Of a stretch of 64,000 bases of DNA, positions 10,677-21,126 are shown one piece after another (within the stretch, counting starts at the first letter, position 1; every line of letters starts with the position of its first letter). Both the position numbers and the translations under genes were made by a program. Under the pieces are notes generated by a model that saw only the letters and a list, made by a program, of their open reading frames with translations, was not told the origin of the DNA and ran no database searches. Source of the stretch: Pyrenochaeta sp. MPI-SDFR-AT-0127 (Eukaryota; Ascomycota; Dothideomycetes; Pleosporales; Cucurbitariaceae); assembly GCA_020747015.1 (NCBI GenBank), contig JAGTJM010000015.1, positions 248,001-312,000 on the forward strand, in the 5' to 3' direction.

Positions 10677-11486
10677 TCACTCACCACCATTATGCCTCTC
10701 CGCCGCCCTCTGCCTCTTCTTCTTAAGCACAACTATGAGCGTCAAACAAGCCACAACGCCATTAAGTTCCTTTTCATCCACCACAAATGTGCCCCCAGTC
10801 ACAAATGCGCCCCACCATTTCTGGGCATACTTGCCAACCTCGATCTTATTCTGTGCATCGCCGCTCCCGACTACTCTGTATAGTGTCATGTTTGTCGAAT
10901 GCCACAGGCTGTCCATCTCCCAGAAGTATGGGACTGAGTTGTGTACAAACGATTCCGTGCGTAGGCCCCAGCGCTTGTTGCGCAGACTGATAGGGTGAGG
11001 CGAGTGAGTGGAGTCTTCTGGGAAAGAGAGAATTGCTTCGCCGACAGAGGACCATGGGTGTGACCACTGTGCTATGGTGCGATTCTGATCGTCTGCAATG
11101 TCGTACTTCAAGCCTAGCCAGTTGGTCCTTTGGCAGGTGACAGCAGGTGTGAAGGAATGGTCCTTGAGTGTCTTCTTGACCTCCTCTTTGTACTCGTTTG
11201 TCATCCCCGTGTACGGTACGTCCATGTCTTTCGATAAGTCAAGAACGGTGATGTTCTTCGTGAGCATGCCGTGTGGTGAGATCCAGTACACGGCTGTTGG
11301 GTGAAACGAGCGAGTCTCGAGAGGTAGCTTTGAGCCCTCGATGTCGTGTGGTGTGCTGAGCCATGGGTCGTCTTCCGAGGCCATACTAGATGTGGTATTC
11401 GACTTGGAGATGTTTCGGTGACGGATCGTGCCCATTTCCTTATTTGGAGATGTTCGCATGTCTTGTAGGGCGATTGCGGTAGACAT
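10677..11486 (-). CDS. Tubby C-terminal-like / LURP-one-related protein
   Basis: Single exon, 269 residues from the ATG at 11486. The body from about residue 50 alternates short beta-strands (FHPTAVYWISPHG, KNITVLDLS, WLGLKYDI, TLYRVVGSG) and ends in a hydrophobic helix, about 243-260 (NGVVACLTLIVVLKKKRQR). This is the pattern of the tubby-like beta-barrel with a central hydrophobic helix found in LOR/scramblase-like proteins. Such proteins may bind phosphoinositides or membranes. The assignment is by fold impression, without a diagnostic motif, so treat it as tentative. A conserved fungal protein of unknown function is the fallback. Confidence 0.5.
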   Translation of the reverse strand: MSTAIALQDMRTSPNKEMGTIRHRNISKSNTTSSMASEDDPWLSTPHDIEGSKLPLETRSFHPTAVYWISPHGMLTKNITVLDLSKDMDVPYTGMTNEYKEEVKKTLKDHSFTPAVTCQRTNWLGLKYDIADDQNRTIAQWSHPWSSVGEAILSFPEDSTHSPHPISLRNKRWGLRTESFVHNSVPYFWEMDSLWHSTNMTLYRVVGSGDAQNKIEVGKYAQKWWGAFVTGGTFVVDEKELNGVVACLTLIVVLKKKRQRAAERHNGGE

Positions 11487-12983
11487 ATTGTGTAGGAGCA
11501 ACAAATACTTTGCCTTGCTTGTGTCTTAAATGATGAGCAGATTTGACCGGTATCGATTGAAGCGTCAAATGTGCGCCAGTAGTGATACTGATATGGCTAC
11601 AACCGCTAAAAGCATGGGAAGTGATCTGCTTAAGTATTATACTGCATCTCCGCGACTGTGTCGCATGCCCTCAGTAGCATCAGCCAGATGTCTCGAAATG
11701 GCAAGTTTCGAGAAGCTGGACTGTTGCAGCCTCGTCGAGGACATATCCTGATTGGCCAAATCCGCCAAGTTAGAGTTGAAAGTGAGCCTGGCGGGGCGGA
11801 TTTTCGCGTTGCTCGCTTCGACGATTCCATGCACAGCCACGATGTCGATGGCGGAAGTTCAGCGGAACACAGGGTGGAGACACCGTGCGCAATCCTCGTG
11901 ACATGTCTTTTCTGTTGATTGATGGGAATAGTAGTGTCACCCCTCCATCACGATGAGCAGCTTTCGATCTTGTGGTGGCACTGTGGGAGCTGTGATCTGT
12001 GGCAGTGGAAGGTGGTGGCTGAGCGCTAGCCCTCAAGCACAACCTTCAGCCTTGCTTGACACACGTTAACGGCTGGAGCTAGTTTGTCATCCTGTGGAGA
12101 ATATCAAACTCAAGGAAAGAGTCTTGCGCACATCGGATTGATGCTTGGAGCAGCTATCATGAGAGTCAACATTGTGACCTTGTGACATTATACGAAGGTT
12201 CTCATGGAAGCGACGTCGTCTTCTGCATAGGGAGCAGATTCCAAGTTTTGCCATTCCGTAAGTACGAGGAATGGAGTTCCATGATTGACGTGCATTGCGA
12301 CGGAGCAGCAGTTCGATTGAGGAAACTGAGAACGAGAAGAGCACGTGAGACAACGCCATCTGCAATACGAGGCCATGCCACGCTTCCCTGGCAGCTGTGT
12401 GCCCACGTCATAGAATGGGGGACAAGCTCAGATCGGGCCCCACACGGGTATCACAATCCTTACTGCTCCTAGTCACAAGGGTGGATTGTTTACTGGAAAA
12501 CTGTCAGAGAAACGTCTTAGTGGGATTATATATTTTTTATTGAAGAAGCCGCGAGCAACCAGAACTCACAGACACGCACATGTACCAACCAGACGTGGTT
12601 CCCAGAACAAGGTAATTAGACAGTCCGCGGTCTCGGATTGGCGCTGGAGCAAGGGGTTGTGTGGTTGCCAATGACGGCGGCTAACAAACCTTGGGCGCCA
12701 GTGACGGATGCCAAGGCGGTCAAACGCGTATCAGGGAATCCAAGGGCTTGAAACACGTTGACGCTGTGCATCAATAACGCCCTTGATTAACTTAATTGTT
12801 CGCTGCCCTTTGTCGTCGACCTCCTCCGGGACCCAGACTCTTCACCTACAACACCTATCGCCGTGCAACCGCCAACAACAGCGGCTGCCCCATTCCTGCC
12901 TTTCGTCTATGGCCACCAAGGTCTAAACGCAGGTGTCGCAATTCACAGCTCCGTCCTCCACGCACACTTCCCCAGCCTACACC
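11487..12983. other. Long intergenic region upstream of two divergent genes
   Basis: 1,497 bp separate the starts of the tubby-like gene (-) and the CSC1-like gene (+). Open frames of up to 96 codons occur on both strands but overlap each other and show no recognisable protein. The last 200 bp before 12984 are C-rich, like a fungal 5' leader. Nothing else supportable. Confidence 0.5.
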
Positions 12984-15900
12984 ATGTCCGACACGGCGTC
13001 AGCGTCGGCGACGCCTACCAGAGGCCCAGGCGCCGCACACACTACCGAGAACCAGAGCATCGAGAACTTTGCCGCTTCGCTCTCAACCGCTGCAGTCATC
13101 TTTGGTGTCCAAATGTCCATTTTCTTGATTCTCAGCGGCAACTGGAAGCTACACAAGTCAAAGAAGACTGCTGCTGCCGTGGAGAAGTCGACCGAGCGCC
13201 AGAGTCTGTTTCACAAGATCTAGTATGTGCCTCCACCACCATGATTTTGCCCGCACTCACCAGGCCAGCTACTACAAAACAGCATTCGTACCCAAAGCGA
13301 GGCGCATAGCAGCGCCCATAACTGCCATCGAATCCTTCAAGAATGTCTTTACCATCAGCGATCGCGAGCTCGTTCGAGTTGCCGGCGTTGACGGCTACCT
13401 CTTCCTCCAATACCTACAGCTACTGCTGCGAATATTCATACCAATGGCACTAGTGATTCTCCCAATTCTCTTGCCAATAAACCGCATTGGAGACGTAGAT
13501 AACGTGTCAGGCTTGGATTCTTTTGCCTGGCCAAATGTTGGAGTGCCAGCAAAGGTGCACCGTCTGTGGGCACATGTCATCCTTGCAGTCTGCGTTGTTG
13601 TGTGGGTCTGTTTCAACTTCTATCTGGCTTTGAGGAAGTTTATACGCCTGAGGCAAACAATTCTCACCTTGCCAGAGCACCGCATTCGAGCTTCTGCAAC
13701 CACAATTCTTGTGCAGAGTATTCCCAAGAAATGGCTCACGGTCCCGGCTTTGGATGCTCTCTACGACGTCTTTCCAGGTGGTATCAAGGACATTTGGATC
13801 AACCGCAATTTCGATGATCTGATGGAGAAGGTTAACAAGAGGACTAAGATCGCAAGGGCATTGGAGTCAGCGGAAACAAACCTCATTATTACCTGCACCA
13901 AGAAGCACAAGGAGTTGGAAGAGAAGGCGGCCAAAGAAGCGGGCCAGAAGAGAAGCAGGAAAGAGAAGAAGCAGGATGAAGCTCTAGAAAATGATGCTAT
14001 TCATCGAGAAACTCACGACTCCGGAGTAGATGCGGGTAATCCACATGAGATCGAGCAGGCATGGCAAAAAGTGCTCGAAGAAGAGGCATCGTCATCTTTA
14101 TCTTCCTCACGATCTACATCACCAGACCGCAAGCGAGGGATAAATCCACTTCCCTTTGTTGGACAGGGTCTTCATGCGGTTGGTGAGGGCTTCCGCGATG
14201 TCGGTCAGGGCGTAGACCGCTTTAACAAGAAGGTATTTGGCGGAGTCAAAGGTGCATTCGGTGGAAAGCACCATGAGCCTGAACACCCTCAATCGGAACT
14301 TGACGGTACACACGAAGTACCTGGCTCTTCGCCAACATCAGCAGACTTCCCCGGAAGGGGCACCAGCAGCGATACACATACCCCCTTAGCGGCTCAAACC
14401 AAGGAGAAATATGGATCTGAGGGCAGCAGGACCGAGCCGAACTCGCCTAAACCAGCGGAGGAGACCGACCCGCATGAGGAAAAAGAAAAGCCTGCCAAAG
14501 GCGGATTTCGGCCGTGGCAGAAATTGAAAGCCGCATACTTTGGACAGGGCGACTTTGCAAGTCCCCAACCGTTCCGAAAAGAAGGTGAAATATTACCTTG
14601 GGAAGTCAAGAAGACCGATAACATCAAGTACGACTTGGCAGGAGTATACGATGACACATTCGCAGAGGACGATGAGAACGCCATGTGGAGAAAGTATATC
14701 AAACCGAAAGACCGTGAGACGATGCGTATTCCTTTGTTTAACAAGTCATGGTGGCCATCCCTACCATTGATTGGCAAGAAAGTGGATACTATTTATCACT
14801 GCCGTAAGGAACTCGCTCGCCTCAATGTCGAAATCGCCGACGACCAAGCCCATGAAGAACGATTTCCATTAATGAACTCTGCGTTCGTTCAATTTAATCA
14901 TCAGGTCGCTGCACACATGGCATGCCAGTCGATCAGTCACCACATTCCCAGGCAGATGGCGCCTCGAACAGTCGAGGTCAACCCCCAGTATGTGCTTTGG
15001 GACAACCTAACCATGAAGTGGTGGGAACGGTACCTTCGTATGTTTGGTGTTATTATCATCATTGTCGGACTGGTCATCTTTTGGGGTATTCCCGTCTCAT
15101 TCACCGGAGCGCTGTCCCAGATCAACACCCTGACCGATGATCTGCCCTGGCTGGCATGGATCACCACCCTCCCTCGATGGCTAGTAAGCTTCGTGCAGGG
15201 TGTGTTGCCTCCAGCTGTCTTGGCTCTTCTCTTCGTGGTACTCCCTATCACCCTACGCTTCCTAGCGGGCATCACTGGAACAACAACATCTGGAGAACGG
15301 GAACTGCTCGTTCAGAACTTTTACTTTGCTTTCGTCTTCGTCCAGCTTTTCCTTGTCGTTTCGATCTCGACAGGTATCACAACTGCGATTGAAGATCTGC
15401 TCAATGATCCGATTAGCATTCCGGCGACATTGGCAAAGAACCTACCCAAATCAGCCAACTACTTCTTCTCCTACATGATTCTACAAGCGCTCAGTATTAG
15501 CTCTGGTACGCTTTTGCAGATTGGAGCAGTCGTTATCATCGTCTTCCTCCGTTTTCTAGATACCACGCCGCGCGAGAAGGTCTCCAGGGTCTTGGCTAGG
15601 CCCGGCATCAATTGGGGAACGATGATCCCTGTTTACACCAATTTTGGTGCCATTGGTAAGAGCATATTGTGCACTTATACTCGAAGTATACTGACCGTAC
15701 ATAGGTATCATCTACTCCGTCGTCTCACCTTTGATCTTGACAATGATGTTGATCACCTTCTCGCTCTTCTGGTTCACCTATCGCTACCAGATGATTTACG
15801 TCAGTTACGCCAAGGCTGAAACAAATGGCTTGATCTTTCCCAAAGCCGTCAATCAATTGTTCACAGGACTCTACTTCCTCGAGCTCTGCCTCATTGGTCT

Positions 15901-16786
15901 GTTCTTCTTACAACGAGATACGAATAACGCTGTCGTATGCTTTCCTCACGCGATCATCATGATCGTGACCCTCGTGTTCACCGTGCTCTACCAGGTCATC
16001 CTGAACAGAGCTTTTGGACCGCTCTTTACGTATCTCCCTATCACCTTCGAGGACGAGGCGGTGCTGCGAGACGAAGAGTGGGAACGTGCACAAGCTAGCC
16101 GCTGGGAGAAAGACGATGCAGAACACCAGTCCCTCGTCGCCCAGCAGGACGCAAAGCAGACAGCAGAGGAACGCGAACTCGCACATCTCGAGGAACAGAA
16201 CCGTTTAGATCGAAGACAGCGAGAATCAAACTACGGCCCAGGTTCCTATGAGATGAGCAATATGAACAGCAATCAGTCAAATACAAATCGCTACTCAGCC
16301 AGCCCAGAGCGCTCCCGCCGCAAATCCAATTGGGCTCAGAATTCCCAACATGACTCTAAATCCCGTTCGCGGTCTCGTGTTGCGGCTAAGAAGCATAAAC
16401 GCAAAGACCCGCTCGACACCCTTACCACCGCCCTCAAATCCGGCCTCGACGATGTCACGCGCCCCGTCCGCGACATCGAAGCCCAGATCCTCCCATCCAA
16501 AAACTTGTTCGACGACATCGACGATGAGCTCGCCGACATTGAGCCTGAGGCACGCCAGAAGCTCATTAAGCGTAGCTTCCAGCATCCGGCGACCAGGGCT
16601 ATTCAACCTTCCATCTGGATCCCACACGATGACATTGGTGTTGCTAAGGACGAAATCCAGCGTACTAGTGCATATACAAAGAGAATTTGGATTACCAGTA
16701 TCAATGCAAGGTTGGATGCCAGCGGCAGTGTGATGTACCGTGGGTTGCCACCTGATCGGGATCCATTTGAGAACATCGAAGTTTAG
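12984..16786 (+). CDS. CSC1/OSCA (TMEM63)-family cation channel, Phm7-like
   Basis: Three exons, 12984..13222, 13269..15655 and 15705..16786, with introns of 46 and 49 bp, give 1,235 residues. TM0 is near 35-55 (AAVIFGVQMSIFLILS). After two more helices (LLLRIFIPMALVILPILL, AHVILAVCVVVWVCF) comes the cytosolic RRM-like domain with TILVQSIPKKW, then the hallmark VLWDNL before the multi-TM pore unit, with a further helix block encoded by exon 3. The C-terminus is a charged cytosolic tail. The family are mechano- or osmosensitive Ca2+-permeable channels of plasma membrane and endomembranes. The first splice joins KIY to YYKTAFVPK; the nearer AG at 13262-13263 would create a stop, so the acceptor at 13267-13268 is used. 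A low-complexity insertion of nearly 300 residues splits the cytosolic domain. Confidence 0.9.
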
Positions 16787-17072
16787 TTTATGAGACGAAG
16801 GAACGGAAGCGTAGGGAGTTCCTCTGCCTGTTATGTTTTCTTTATTGTAGTTCCTTTTTTAGCCTGGTTCTTCTCATCGATTTGCATAGCGTAGCGAGGT
16901 GGTTTGCATGGTACACATTATACTTTGCTTCCCATTCAGCAGCATCAGCGGACAACAGAATACCCCATTATTTCCTTTCTTCTAGAACAGTACAAATTCA
17001 TCAATTCACATTCAAAACTCCACTACATGAACTCCTGCAACAGTCCAGTCAACCTGTCAGCCCTTAGTTCCT

Positions 17073-19484
17073 CTACTGACACCTAGGACGCCGATATCCA
17101 AGCGGCAGATTATGCCACGGCTTGTACAACGGATGCTTTTTCCAATCGTAATAGAACTTTCCCCCCGGCTGATATCGCTTATCCAGTTCCTCACATGCCC
17201 GGTCCAAACGCACTGGATCTGCGAAAACCCACCGGAGCTGTGCGACAACATTCTCGTTCTCACTCAGCTCTGGATCATGTTTCCAGATTTCGTCTTCTAG
17301 CTCGATAACTGGAGGCGGTGTAGGTGACCGTGTCGGTGAGGGTGGTGATGGCGGCGGCAGTGTGCGTAGCGGCGGTGAGGTCTGCAGGTCGATGAGTTGT
17401 GCTTGTAAGGCCGCTTTTTCAGCCTCGACCTTAGCGATGATGAGAGGATGGCGACGCGCAAGGATGGGGTTTGTGATACTACTTTGTCGCTCGCGGAGGG
17501 ATGCAAGTTTAGCATCTGTGGTGGCGATTTCTGTGCGCTTTTGTGCAAGGAGGGAGAGGTGGGTGATGTATGCTGGGGAGAGATCTTCTTTCTCTCCTTC
17601 CTCGTCTGCCATTGAGGAATCGGAGTCTGATCCTTCCTCATCCGCTTCTACCGCCATTGATTCCTCAGCATCGGAAAGTTCTTCGTCGTCTGTTTTTGCG
17701 ACTGGGGGTTCGTGGTCTTGGGCTGGCTCACAAGCAGTGTCCTTTGGTGACTTGGACATTTCCACACCACTATCCTGCTCAAATTGAGTAGAGAAGTATC
17801 CATCCACCCCGTCGTCGCCGAACAAGTCGTCGAGCTCGACATCACACATTTCCACCTCCACGGTAGGGCTTTCCTCCTGAACCACATCCTCTACCACGTG
17901 ATGCGGCGCTGTAACCAGTGGTGTAGCGCACTGCACTACTTCTTCTTGATGCGGGCTCAATGTCTCCACGGAATCGTTGTCTCGATATGTCACCTCTTCT
18001 TGAGGTGTGCTGGACGTATCCGCAGCATTATCAAGGTAAAGCTCAGCCATGATGAGTTGAGTCATCTCATCATCTTCATCATCGTCATCATCAGCCTGAA
18101 ATCCAGGCACAAACGCCCCTAAATCATTGGACTTGACGCGTTTGTTCTCTTGAACCGCATCTTCAGCCCTCTTTCTCTTCCTGCTCTCGACCTCTTCTCT
18201 CCTCCTGGCTGCGGCTTCTTGCTTCTTTTGAGCCGCAGCCTCTTTCCTCTTCAATGCCGCCTCCTCCCTTTCCAACCTCTTCTCCGCTTTCTCTCCCTCT
18301 TGCCGCTTTTCTTCTTCTTGAGCGGCTCGATATTCTTCCCACTCCTTCTTCGTCGCCGCAACTCCCTTGTGCCCCCTCGTCTTACCAATATTGGTGCGCC
18401 ACTGCGCATCCTTCTCCTTCCTCAACATCTCTTGATACTTTCTTCTACAACTACCCCTCAGCTCTTCCATTTCCAACTCCATCTTTGCCTTCTCGGCCTC
18501 AATCTTCCCCTCATCCTTGTCTGTCTTGGCAGCTTCCCAGCGGACGCGATGCCAGTAAATCTCGGTGAAATCTGGAGACAGCTTTGCCATCTCCCGCATA
18601 TCATCAAGCGCGGCTTCATTGCTTGGCCAAAACATAGCGCTGTACTTTCGCTGTAGCTTGCTGTCCAGGTTCAAGTCGAATGTGCGGAGGAGACGGATTG
18701 CAACAGGATTGTCTTTGTCGTGGATGTTCACCTTCAAGTACGCCAGCCGTTCTTTGAGAAAGGAAACTTCCTTCTTCTTTGGGGGTTCAAGAGGAAGCTC
18801 TTTTTGCCTCTCTTTCTCCTTGTCTGCGTGAAGAGTTGCATTACTAGGCTCGGAGCACTCAGGGGCTACTGGTACCTGAGGCTCGTCATCGTCACTAATA
18901 ATAACAACATCATCATGGGCAGATGCCCTAGGCTGTTGCTGTTGCTGTTGCTGAGCTAAAAACTGCAGCTCTGCTTGCATTTGTTGCTCTCTCTGCATTT
19001 CTTGTTGCCTCTGCAGTTCCTGCTGATGTGCTTGCATTTGGAGCCGCATTTGCATCTGCTGTTGAATCTGCATCTGGTGCTGTACTCGAAGCTGCTGCTG
19101 CGCCTCCATTTCCTGCATCCTCTGCCTTTGATGCTGTATTTGCATCTGTTGTCGAATCTGCATCTGCCTCTGGCTATCCATATTTGACGCTTGGGCAAAG
19201 TAATTCTGCCCGTTCCATTGATCCTGGATCTGACCAGTGAAAACATTTTGGGGACAGTCGATGGAATTGGAGCGCGAAAAAGAAAACGGCGCAGAGTATG
19301 AAAATGGCATGTTATCGAATGCAGGAGGAGTGGGCTGTGTCAATCCCGAGTACTGCGAAGGTTGAGGCTGCTGAGGATATTGGGGGTGCATGGGAATACG
19401 GACATATTGTCCAGTTCGTACGTCCAGGTATACGCCTGCGGCGCCAGTAGGCTGAAGATATGGAAGCATGGTAAGATTAGACAT
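17073..19484 (-). CDS. Gln-rich, coiled-coil, acidic nuclear-type protein of unknown function
   Basis: Single exon, 803 residues from the ATG at 19484; the frame also has an upstream ATG at 19583, whose peptide looks like leader sequence. Residues about 100-185 are a Gln/Met-rich helix ending in a run of seven Gln (a CAG/CTG-type microsatellite on DNA near 18933-18953). It is followed by VVIISDDDE (about 193-201), the form of a SUMO-interacting motif with an acidic flank. Next come a conserved-looking block (about 235-330, LAYLKVNIHDKDNPVAIRLL, WPSNEAALDDM), a long Lys/Glu coiled coil (about 330-480) and several acidic stretches. The last 60 residues (YQPGGKFYYDWKKHPLYKPW) look folded. Function unknown; a chromatin or transcription role is only a guess. 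Confidence 0.65.
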   Translation of the reverse strand: MSNLTMLPYLQPTGAAGVYLDVRTGQYVRIPMHPQYPQQPQPSQYSGLTQPTPPAFDNMPFSYSAPFSFSRSNSIDCPQNVFTGQIQDQWNGQNYFAQASNMDSQRQMQIRQQMQIQHQRQRMQEMEAQQQLRVQHQMQIQQQMQMRLQMQAHQQELQRQQEMQREQQMQAELQFLAQQQQQQQPRASAHDDVVIISDDDEPQVPVAPECSEPSNATLHADKEKERQKELPLEPPKKKEVSFLKERLAYLKVNIHDKDNPVAIRLLRTFDLNLDSKLQRKYSAMFWPSNEAALDDMREMAKLSPDFTEIYWHRVRWEAAKTDKDEGKIEAEKAKMELEMEELRGSCRRKYQEMLRKEKDAQWRTNIGKTRGHKGVAATKKEWEEYRAAQEEEKRQEGEKAEKRLEREEAALKRKEAAAQKKQEAAARRREEVESRKRKRAEDAVQENKRVKSNDLGAFVPGFQADDDDDEDDEMTQLIMAELYLDNAADTSSTPQEEVTYRDNDSVETLSPHQEEVVQCATPLVTAPHHVVEDVVQEESPTVEVEMCDVELDDLFGDDGVDGYFSTQFEQDSGVEMSKSPKDTACEPAQDHEPPVAKTDDEELSDAEESMAVEADEEGSDSDSSMADEEGEKEDLSPAYITHLSLLAQKRTEIATTDAKLASLRERQSSITNPILARRHPLIIAKVEAEKAALQAQLIDLQTSPPLRTLPPPSPPSPTRSPTPPPVIELEDEIWKHDPELSENENVVAQLRWVFADPVRLDRACEELDKRYQPGGKFYYDWKKHPLYKPWHNLPLGYRRPRCQ

Positions 19485-19828
19485 CTTGGGTGTAGTGAGA
19501 AGGGTTTGAAAATGGATTTTGGTATGCTGTAGGCTTGAATGTAAAAGTGAGTAGTTGAAACAGTGAGTGGAATGAAGATGCAAAGGAAAATGGGAATTTC
19601 TGGCTTAAATTGAGTTTACAGACAAGTATCTGAAAAATCACTCGAAAATACTGCACTCTACCACTGGTTGAGGTTTCTTTTTTCTCGAAAATACATCGAA
19701 ATGTTCAGAGGGACGGTACTTGCCTCACCATGGAAAGTTGACAACACTGCGGCGGCCGCACCAATGGGACCCCGTTAAGCCATATAGAGACATGGGACTC
19801 ATGTCTAAAATGACAGTAAACGTGAAAA
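19485..19828. other. Intergenic
   Basis: 344 bp between the start of the Gln-rich gene and the stop of the next minus-strand gene. AT-rich near 19600-19690. No feature supported. Confidence 0.5.
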
Positions 19829-20677
19829 TCATGCCAGTCGCTTATGTCTCGGCCACACCCCGTGATGATGCCAAAATGCTCTCGAGTCTAACTTTCGTCC
19901 CAACACATCCATCTCCCTGGGCAGAGCGCGAACACCCTCTTCTTCCATTAGCTCGCCTACCCATTGTGCGAATTTTTGCCTGGTATTCCGTTCTTGCTGA
20001 CTTTCTTCGACATCCTCGGCCATTGCGCTGAAGCTCATGATCAGGTCGTACCAATCGTACACCCTCAGATCGGCAAGAATCCACCGTTTGCCGGGTGTGA
20101 AGTTTCGGTGCGTAGCAATGATGGCGCGCGCGACGTCTTCGCCGTGGATGAAGTGCACCGCACCACGCTTCTTCACATCCTCTCTCGACTGCCCCAGGCG
20201 CGGGAGCCATGTCCGTGGGACGCGTTGGCCACCGTATAGACCCGAAAGATTCAGCACGCAGCCACCCAGGTCTTTCAATTCGTCTTCGGCAATGGCACGG
20301 GTGTCTGATTTGTCGTACGGAGAATCGTCCACGCTCCAGCTGTGAGGCAGTTGGTTGAAGATACCTGATGAGCCAAGCTGGATCCAATTGTTTTTCGCAC
20401 CATGAATTGAGCGGTACAAGCCGACAATTGTTTTTGACTGGCCATGGCCATTCAAAGGGAACGTGATGAGGACTGTGCGTGCGGAAGGGAGATGTTTGAA
20501 CGGCTCTGCCGAACCGGAGGCTGGATCGAACTTGAATGGTATAGTATTATCCTTTCCAGATGTTGTAGTCTCTGCATGCAATATTCCCTCCGTGTCAAGC
20601 TGCGGAATCAGGAAGGTAGACGTCCATCCGGCGCCCAAGATCAGCAGGTCCACCTCTTTCATTTGCTCGCGCAGCAT
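19829..20677 (-). CDS. Atypical NAD(P)-binding Rossmann-fold (epimerase/SDR-like) protein
   Basis: Single exon, 282 residues. It begins with the beta1-alpha1 unit LLILGAGWTSTFLIPQL; the GxGxxx turn (GAGWTS) replaces the usual GxxGxxG. Middle strands (TVLITFPLNG, WIQLGSSGIF) and the NLSGLYGG segment resemble YeeZ-type and extended-SDR epimerase-like proteins. HFIHGEDVARAIIA is the typical late element of that fold, where the chain returns to the cofactor site. No classical YxxxK catalytic pair is obvious, so it may be non-catalytic or act on an unusual substrate. No signal peptide or TM segment; cytosolic. Confidence 0.7.
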   Translation of the reverse strand: MLREQMKEVDLLILGAGWTSTFLIPQLDTEGILHAETTTSGKDNTIPFKFDPASGSAEPFKHLPSARTVLITFPLNGHGQSKTIVGLYRSIHGAKNNWIQLGSSGIFNQLPHSWSVDDSPYDKSDTRAIAEDELKDLGGCVLNLSGLYGGQRVPRTWLPRLGQSREDVKKRGAVHFIHGEDVARAIIATHRNFTPGKRWILADLRVYDWYDLIMSFSAMAEDVEESQQERNTRQKFAQWVGELMEEEGVRALPREMDVLGRKLDSRAFWHHHGVWPRHKRLA

Positions 20678-21126
20678 ATGTGCTTATGTCGCTTAGACCG
20701 CGTGTTCTTGTGCCGAAGAATATTGTAAATGATATAATTTGCTTGCTTATATCAATGTATAGGCCTCTAATCTTGTGGTGGACAAAATGTTGAATCAGGC
20801 GTGAACCGTGGGGAAGTCGTGACGTCTGCCGCGGCACAACCGGCTCACGGGCGCCAATATTAAGCTTAAATTTAGGCTTTGCACTAAACACCAGCTCCGA
20901 GTCGAGGTCCGTCGCCTGCTTCTCGAATCCAGATGTTGTGTGATGAATAGAGAATTATTTGGGTTATGTGGAAGCCAATCTAGTTGCAAAAGCGCTGATA
21001 TACATGTTTCAAGGTGCCAAATCAAGGAGATCACATTCGACGACATTACTAACTCATCTACCAGGTCAACAGCGGAACCTACGCCAACTAAACATCTTGA
21101 TTGGCAATCGAAACAATTACAGGTAC
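20678..21126. other. Intergenic
   Basis: 449 bp between the epimerase-like gene start and the F-box gene stop. Nothing supportable. Confidence 0.5.

Noticed and set aside
12182..12472. 96-codon plus-strand open frame in the 1.5-kb spacer
   Set aside because: Overlaps minus-strand frames of similar length, and nothing recognisable is encoded.
18150..18656. 168-codon Leu/Pro-rich plus-strand frame
   Set aside because: Antisense of the Lys/Glu coiled coil of the Gln-rich protein; Leu/Phe/Ser runs are the expected mirror of AAG/GAG codons.
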